This document shows, in pieces, positions 13,285 to 16,845 of a stretch of 16,845 bases of DNA. The notes under the pieces are model-generated. The model did no database searches. It was not told where the DNA came from and worked only from the letters and a program-made list of their open reading frames with translations. The stretch comes from CAYMRL01 sp964473205 (lineage in GTDB: Bacteria > Deinococcota > Deinococci > Deinococcales > Trueperaceae), in assembly GCA_964473205.1 (NCBI GenBank), contig CAYYOK010000072.1, forward strand, positions 1-16,845, in the 5' to 3' direction. Positions within the stretch are counted from its first letter, which is position 1. Each line of letters starts with the position of its first letter. A program made the translations under genes and the position numbers.

Positions 13285-14163
13285 TCAGGGCGCATCGGTC
13301 ACAGCCGAGAGGCGGCTCAGCGCGGCGCGCTCGCCGACGCGTACGATCTGGTCACAGACGTCACCGAGGACCTCGAGACCGGTCGGGTACTCGAGGCGGT
13401 AGACCGGTATCGAGGCGGCCAGACCGAGGTAGGCCCGCATCATGTCGCCCTTGCGCGCCGCGGCGCTGACGCTGAAGACCTGAGACTGCTCGAGCAGCGC
13501 CTTGAACGCGGCCTCGGGGCTGAGCCGCTCGGCGCTAACCGACCGCGCGCCGCGCGACAGCACGACCACCGCGGCCAGGGGCAGCCTGCCCTCCGGCGCG
13601 ACCGTCTGCTCCGCCACGTGCACCTCGTGCTTCGAGGGATGGTCGAAATGCTCGGCGGACTGCTGGCGCAACCGCAGCTCGAACGGCAACGGCACGACAT
13701 CGGGACGTCCGCTCCTCCCCGAGAAGTCGAGGACGACCGCGTCGTCGGCCAGGACCCGATGACCTCGTTGGCCGAGGGCGAAGGCGATTGTCGACTTGCC
13801 GTTGCGCGGCGGGGCGCACAGCGCGACGGCGCCGCCGGGCATGGCGACGGCGCTGCCGTGGAGCGTCTCGAGCCCGTAGGCGTGGAGCGCCATCGGCACC
13901 ACCGTGCGGTAGTAGCTGTCGATCAGCAGCTCCGGCGGTGCGCCCGGAGCGGGCATGCCGTCCGCGGAGACGACCAGGTCGGGGCTCGAGAGCGCGAAGC
14001 GGTAGCTGCCGGCGCCGTCGACCCGCACCCAGTGCCAGTCGGCGGTCGTGAGGCCGAAGACCACGTCGTGCCCGGCGGCATCCCGCCAGACGGTCACGCC
14101 GGGAGTGGTGGCGCCTAGATCCGGTGGGTCGAGCTCGGCGAACCTGAGGGGAGCGATCTCCAT
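13285..14163 (-). CDS. HPr-kinase-like protein 2 of the RiPP locus
   Basis: A 292-residue paralogue of kinase 1, also an HPr-kinase-fold protein. Motifs in order: LHGSAVAM with the conserved His-Gly, P-loop APPRNGKST with G122-K123-S124-T125, then HRVLADDAVVLD with the acidic pair, and a C-terminal helical part (FKALLEQSQVF...DMMRAYLGLA). As in kinase 1, the first glycine of the Walker motif is Ala. It has no Ala/Ser insert and is the compact form of the pair. It starts 7 nt after the PqqD stop without a clear Shine-Dalgarno, so translation is probably coupled. The expected reaction is ATP-dependent phosphorylation of serines in the precursor; which of the two kinases acts on which sites is unknown. 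A different acceptor, such as a lipid or sugar, is not excluded. Confidence 0.83.
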   Translation of the reverse strand: MEIAPLRFAELDPPDLGATTPGVTVWRDAAGHDVVFGLTTADWHWVRVDGAGSYRFALSSPDLVVSADGMPAPGAPPELLIDSYYRTVVPMALHAYGLETLHGSAVAMPGGAVALCAPPRNGKSTIAFALGQRGHRVLADDAVVLDFSGRSGRPDVVPLPFELRLRQQSAEHFDHPSKHEVHVAEQTVAPEGRLPLAAVVVLSRGARSVSAERLSPEAAFKALLEQSQVFSVSAAARKGDMMRAYLGLAASIPVYRLEYPTGLEVLGDVCDQIVRVGERAALSRLSAVTDAP

Positions 14164-14170
14164 GTGACGC

Positions 14171-14479
14171 TCAGGCGGTCGCCTCGAGCACCTGCTCGGC
14201 TACGAGCATGCCGATGGTCTCGGCCACGTCGTGGCCGACGGCGTCCACCTCGACGCCGTACTCGCTGGCTAGCGCGAGCGTCGCGTCGGCGTCGGTACCG
14301 CCCGCCAGCAGCAGCTCGACCAGCCGGGCGGCGGTCTCGTTGAGCTCGAGGATGCGATCCGTGCCGAGCTGAACGGCGATCATCGCATCGCCCAACCTCT
14401 CGATGACGACGTCGGGCGAGGTGCGGTAGCGGACGCCGAGAGCGGCGGGAGGCGTGGCGGACGAGGCGATGTGATGCAT
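14171..14479 (-). CDS. PqqD-like RiPP recognition element (B1) protein
   Basis: A 102-residue PqqD-family winged-helix protein that binds RiPP leader peptides and delivers them to the tailoring enzymes and the B2 peptidase. Seen: VVIERLGDAMIAVQLGTDRILELNETAARLVELLLAGG, the beta-strand/helix pattern of PqqD with the typical LNETAA segment. A second helical part (DATLALASEYGV...DVAETIGMLVAEQVLE) resembles the usual DV..F...L...GLL ending. Length fits the family. The first gene of the probable operon PqqD, kinase 2, precursor, kinase 1. The ATG at 14479 has an AGGGGA-type Shine-Dalgarno about 7 nt upstream. Confidence 0.87.
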   Translation of the reverse strand: MHHIASSATPPAALGVRYRTSPDVVIERLGDAMIAVQLGTDRILELNETAARLVELLLAGGTDADATLALASEYGVEVDAVGHDVAETIGMLVAEQVLEATA

Positions 14480-14509
14480 TACTTGTCCCCTAAGCTTGAG
14501 TTGGTAACG

Positions 14510-14515
14510 ATCCTA
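14510..14515 (-). promoter_or_regulatory. -10 box TAGGAT for the PqqD operon
   Basis: TAGGAT on the minus strand would give a leader of about 24 nt that includes the AGGGGA Shine-Dalgarno. No clear -35 is present, so it is tentative. Confidence 0.35.
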
Positions 14516-14527
14516 GCCCTGCATCGA

Positions 14528-14589
14528 CCACGCCGCAGTGACGTTCGCCCAGACCGGCACCTCGGCACCGCGGCGTGGCCGCTCACGCC
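14528..14589 (-). terminator. Alternative hairpins after the aldolase gene
   Basis: Read on the minus strand, GGCGTG (14584-14589), CCACGCCGC (14570-14578) and GCGGCGTGG (14528-14536) follow each other. The middle segment can pair with the first (about 6 bp, 6-nt loop) or with the third (9 bp, 33-nt loop), so the two folds exclude each other. It fills most of the 125-nt gap between aldolase and PqqD genes. Terminator or attenuator function is not proven, since no U-run follows. Confidence 0.35.
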
Positions 14590-14604
14590 CGCGCACCGCC
14601 GCGC

Positions 14605-15660
14605 TCAGGCCACGGTGATGCTGTTGTCGAGATAGACGTCCTGGATGACGTTGAGCAGCTTGACGCCGTCGGCCAGCGGCCGCTGGAACGCCTTGCGGCC
14701 CGAGATCAGGCCCATCCCGCCGCCGCGCTTGTTGACGACGGCGGTGAACGCCGCATCGGCGAAGTCGTTGTCGCCGGAGGCGCCGCCCGAGTTGATCAGC
14801 CCGGCCATGCCCATGTACGAGTTCGCGACCTGCCACCTGACCATCTCGATCGGATGGTCGCCTGGTATGAGCGTGCCGTCGTACATGCGCTTGTCGGAGC
14901 GGCCGAAGCCTATGGCCGGGTAGCCACCGTTGAGCTCGGGCAGCTTCTGCTTGACGATGTCGGCCTGGATCGTGACGCCGAGGTGGTTCGCCTGGCCGGT
15001 CAGGTCGGCGGCGGTGTGGTAGTCGACGCCGTCCTTCTTGAAGGAGTCGTTGCGGGTGTAGCACCACAGGATCGTCGCCATGCCGAGGTCGTGTGCGTGA
15101 GCGAAGGCCTCGGCTACCTCGACTATCTGCCTGTTCGAGTCGGGATGGCCGAAGTAGATGGTGGCGCCGACCGCGACAGCGCCCATGTCGAACGCCTTCT
15201 CGACGGTGCCGAACATGATCTGCTCGGGGCTCGCCGGGTAGGACATCAGCTGGTTGTGGTTGATCTTGACGATGAACGGGATCTTGTGAGCGTACCTGCG
15301 CGCCACGATCCCCAGCACGCCGAAGGTCGAGGCGACGGCGTTGCAGCCGCCCTCGACAGCCAGCTCGACGATCTTGGCGGGGTCGAAGTAGTCGGGGTTC
15401 CTGGCGAACGAGGCGCCGCCCGAGTGCTCTATCCCCTGGTCCACCGGCAGGATCGAGAGGTAGCCGGTACCCGCCAGGCGCCCGTTGTCGAACAGCGCCT
15501 GCAGGCTGCGCAGCACGCGCGGGTTGCGGTCCGAGTTCCCGAAGACGCGGTCGACGAAGTCGGGGCCGGGCAGGTGCAGGCGGCTCCTGTCGATGCCCGT
15601 CGCCTCGTACGCGAGCAGCTCCCCACCCTTGGGGCCTAGTAGTTCCTGAACGTTTGCCAT
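14605..15660 (-). CDS. fbaB: Class I fructose-bisphosphate aldolase (DhnA type)
   Basis: A 351-residue Schiff-base aldolase (EC 4.1.2.13) that interconverts fructose 1,6-bisphosphate with dihydroxyacetone phosphate and glyceraldehyde 3-phosphate in the cytosol. Typical DhnA/FbaB segments are LSILPVDQGIEHSGGASFARNP, FIVKINHN, TILWCYTRND and ADIVKQKLP; Lys237 in the last is the likely Schiff-base lysine. The phosphate-binding region is near LINSGGASGDNDF. Length and sequence are complete. The ATG at 15660 has AGGAG 7 nt upstream; a GTG at 15663 directly after the upstream stop codon is less likely. It is the second gene after PEP synthase with a gap of only 3 nt, forming a gluconeogenic operon. 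Confidence 0.95.
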   Translation of the reverse strand: MANVQELLGPKGGELLAYEATGIDRSRLHLPGPDFVDRVFGNSDRNPRVLRSLQALFDNGRLAGTGYLSILPVDQGIEHSGGASFARNPDYFDPAKIVELAVEGGCNAVASTFGVLGIVARRYAHKIPFIVKINHNQLMSYPASPEQIMFGTVEKAFDMGAVAVGATIYFGHPDSNRQIVEVAEAFAHAHDLGMATILWCYTRNDSFKKDGVDYHTAADLTGQANHLGVTIQADIVKQKLPELNGGYPAIGFGRSDKRMYDGTLIPGDHPIEMVRWQVANSYMGMAGLINSGGASGDNDFADAAFTAVVNKRGGGMGLISGRKAFQRPLADGVKLLNVIQDVYLDNSITVA

Positions 15661-15663
15661 CAC

Positions 15664-16845
15664 TTAGCTCCTCTCGCTGGCGGCTCCAGCCAGGTAGAGC
15701 CAGGTTTCCAGCACGGTGTCGGGGTTGAGGCTGAGCGCGGTTATGCCGTGCTCGACCAGCCAGTTGGCGAAGTCGGGGTGGTCGGAGGGACCCTGACCGC
15801 AGATGCCGATGTACTTGCCGTGCTTGCGGCAGGCCTGGATGGCGAGGGCCATCAGGTCCTTGACCGCCGGGTCGCGCTCGTCGAACAGCTCGGCGACCAG
15901 GCCGGAGTCGCGGTCCAAAGCCAGCGTGAACTGCGTCAGGTCGTTCGAGCCGATCGAGAAGCCGTCGACGTGCTGCAGGAAGGTCTCGGCGCGGATGGCG
16001 TTGGAAGGCACCTCGCACATCATGATCACCTCGAGCCCGGCCTCGCCGCGCACCAGGCCGTGGCTCGCCATCACGTCCAGCACCTGGAGCAGCTCGCCCT
16101 CGGTGCGCACGAACGGGATCATCACCTTGACACTCGAGAACCCGAGCTCCTCGCGCACGCGCTTCAGCGCGCGGCACTCGGCGCCGAACGGCCCGGCGAA
16201 CAGCTCGGAGCGGTAACGAGCGGCGCCGCGGAAGCCGATCATCGGGTTCTCCTCGCGCGGCTCGTAGTCGGAGCCGCCGAGCAAGTGGGCGTACTCGTTC
16301 GACTTGAAGTCGGAGAGCCTGACGATGACGGGCTTGGGATGGAAGGCCGCTGCGATCATCGCGATGCCCTCCTTGAGCTTCTCCTCGTAGAACGCCGCCG
16401 GCGACTCGTAGCCGGCCGTGCGCGCCTCGATCTCGGACCTGACCTTCTCGGGGACGTCGGGGTAGGCGAGCAGCGCGTTCGGGTGGATGCCGATGGCGTT
16501 GCTGACGATGAACTCGAGCCGGGCGAGGCCCACACCGTGGTTCGGCAGTCCCGCGAAGGCGAACGCCCTCTCCGGCGAGGCGACGTTCATCGACACCTGC
16601 ACCGGCAGGTCGGGCATGCTGTCGAGCTCGATGCGCTGCAGGTCGAACGCCAACGTGCCGTCGTAGACGCGGCCTTCGTCGCCCTCGGCGCAGACGACCG
16701 TCACCTCGGCGCCGTCGGTCAGCAGGTGGCTGCCGTCGCCGGTCCCCACCACGGCGGGGATGCCGAGCTCGCGCGCGATGATCGCGGCGTGGCAGGTGCG
16801 CCCGCCGCGGTCGGTGACTATCGCCGCGGCGCGCTTCATCACCGG
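15664..16845 (-). CDS. ppsA: Phosphoenolpyruvate synthase, C-terminal part
   Basis: The last 393 residues of PEP synthase (EC 2.7.9.2), which makes phosphoenolpyruvate from pyruvate and ATP; the N-terminal ATP-grasp domain is beyond the right window edge. The phosphohistidine domain is seen at VTDRGGRTCHAAI, with the phosphorylated His at about residue 19 of the fragment. The linker (PEP/pyruvate-binding) barrel follows: conserved RLSDFKSNEYAHLLGG, ENPMIGFRGAARY, MIMCEVPSNAI-like (here VIMMCEVPSNAI) and SIGSNDLTQFTLALDRD. The catalytic Cys is in GICGQGPSD, about 45 residues from the end. All active-site motifs visible are intact. It is upstream of the class I aldolase in the same operon, consistent with gluconeogenesis. 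Confidence 0.96.
   Translation of the reverse strand, partial: PVMKRAAAIVTDRGGRTCHAAIIARELGIPAVVGTGDGSHLLTDGAEVTVVCAEGDEGRVYDGTLAFDLQRIELDSMPDLPVQVSMNVASPERAFAFAGLPNHGVGLARLEFIVSNAIGIHPNALLAYPDVPEKVRSEIEARTAGYESPAAFYEEKLKEGIAMIAAAFHPKPVIVRLSDFKSNEYAHLLGGSDYEPREENPMIGFRGAARYRSELFAGPFGAECRALKRVREELGFSSVKVMIPFVRTEGELLQVLDVMASHGLVRGEAGLEVIMMCEVPSNAIRAETFLQHVDGFSIGSNDLTQFTLALDRDSGLVAELFDERDPAVKDLMALAIQACRKHGKYIGICGQGPSDHPDFANWLVEHGITALSLNPDTVLETWLYLAGAASERS

Larger units (their letters stand above)
8268..14479. other. RiPP biosynthetic locus, lasso-like but lacking a cyclase
   Basis: The region holds seven genes: nucleotidyltransferase, B2 peptidase, ABC exporter, HPr-kinase-like 1, precursor peptide, HPr-kinase-like 2 and a PqqD-like RRE protein. 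All except a macrolactam cyclase (asparagine-synthetase homologue) are standard companions of lasso peptides. The flanking genes are unrelated: the META protein on the left and the aldolase/PEP synthase pair on the right. A cyclase is therefore not simply cut off by the window edge. The gene order is three transcription units with two strand switches. Confidence 0.75.

Noticed and set aside
12947..13402. Plus-strand frame reading Leu-Arg repeats opposite the RS tract
   Set aside because: The start lacks a Shine-Dalgarno and the Leu-Arg run is the antisense reading of the Arg-Ser codons. The minus-strand peptide has GGAAGGAG and a leader motif.
14513..16177. Minus-strand frame of 554 codons spanning aldolase and PEP synthase
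   Set aside because: It crosses two well-conserved enzymes in another frame and gives Arg-rich low complexity.
1..16845. CRISPR arrays, insertion sequences, integrases or attachment sites
   Set aside because: No regularly spaced repeats, transposase or integrase motifs were seen. The tRNA-Ala gene has no visible partial copy nearby that would mark an island.

Overview
Kind of organism. The window is GC-rich bacterial DNA (roughly 70% by eye). Gene content and promoter style suggest a Deinococcota lineage, perhaps Trueperaceae: a PstA/DarA-type cyclic-di-AMP receptor, a DhnA-type class I aldolase next to PEP synthase, and a -10-like TANNNT box only 6-9 nt before many start codons, which implies leaderless mRNAs. 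This placement is inference; a GC-rich Chloroflexota or actinobacterial genome is not excluded.

Layout, left to right. (1) 1-3256: 3' part of an ABC exporter (+), then, on the minus strand, a secreted DUF11-like protein and a membrane-anchored Sel1-repeat protein. (2) 3333-5842: c-di-AMP receptor (+), MFS transporter (-), M23 peptidase lipoprotein (+). (3) 5978-8255: tRNA-Ala(CGC), a dienelactone-hydrolase-like protein (-) divergent from an ArsR-like regulator (+), and a secreted META/YbaY-like protein (+). (4) 8268-14479: a RiPP-type locus. (5) 14605-16845: class I fructose-bisphosphate aldolase and the 3' part of PEP synthase (-), a gluconeogenic pair.

The most interesting part is the RiPP locus. 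It has the parts normally seen around lasso peptides: a PqqD-like leader-binding protein (B1/RRE), a B2 transglutaminase-fold leader peptidase, an ABC exporter, an NTP_transf_5 nucleotidyltransferase and two HPr-kinase-like proteins. There is no asparagine-synthetase-like macrolactam cyclase in the window. Between the two kinase genes lies an unlisted 50-codon gene (13066-13218, minus) with a strong Shine-Dalgarno. Its N-terminal half fits the lasso leader pattern (W4, P6, V9, G13, V15, G21). Its C-terminal half has no Asp or Glu and carries (Arg-Ser)x5 with 11 Ser and 8 Arg in 30 residues. I infer a non-lasso peptide in which the kinases phosphorylate an RS-repeat core, possibly followed by nucleotidyl or sugar-phosphate decoration, leader removal by B2 and export. 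This is a hypothesis from sequence only.

How the genes are arranged. PqqD, kinase 2, precursor and kinase 1 run leftward as one probable operon. The exporter runs rightward and overlaps the end of kinase 1 by 46 bp. B2 and the nucleotidyltransferase run leftward with a 4-bp GTGA overlap. Two hairpins bracket the precursor cistron, which could raise its mRNA level relative to the enzymes.
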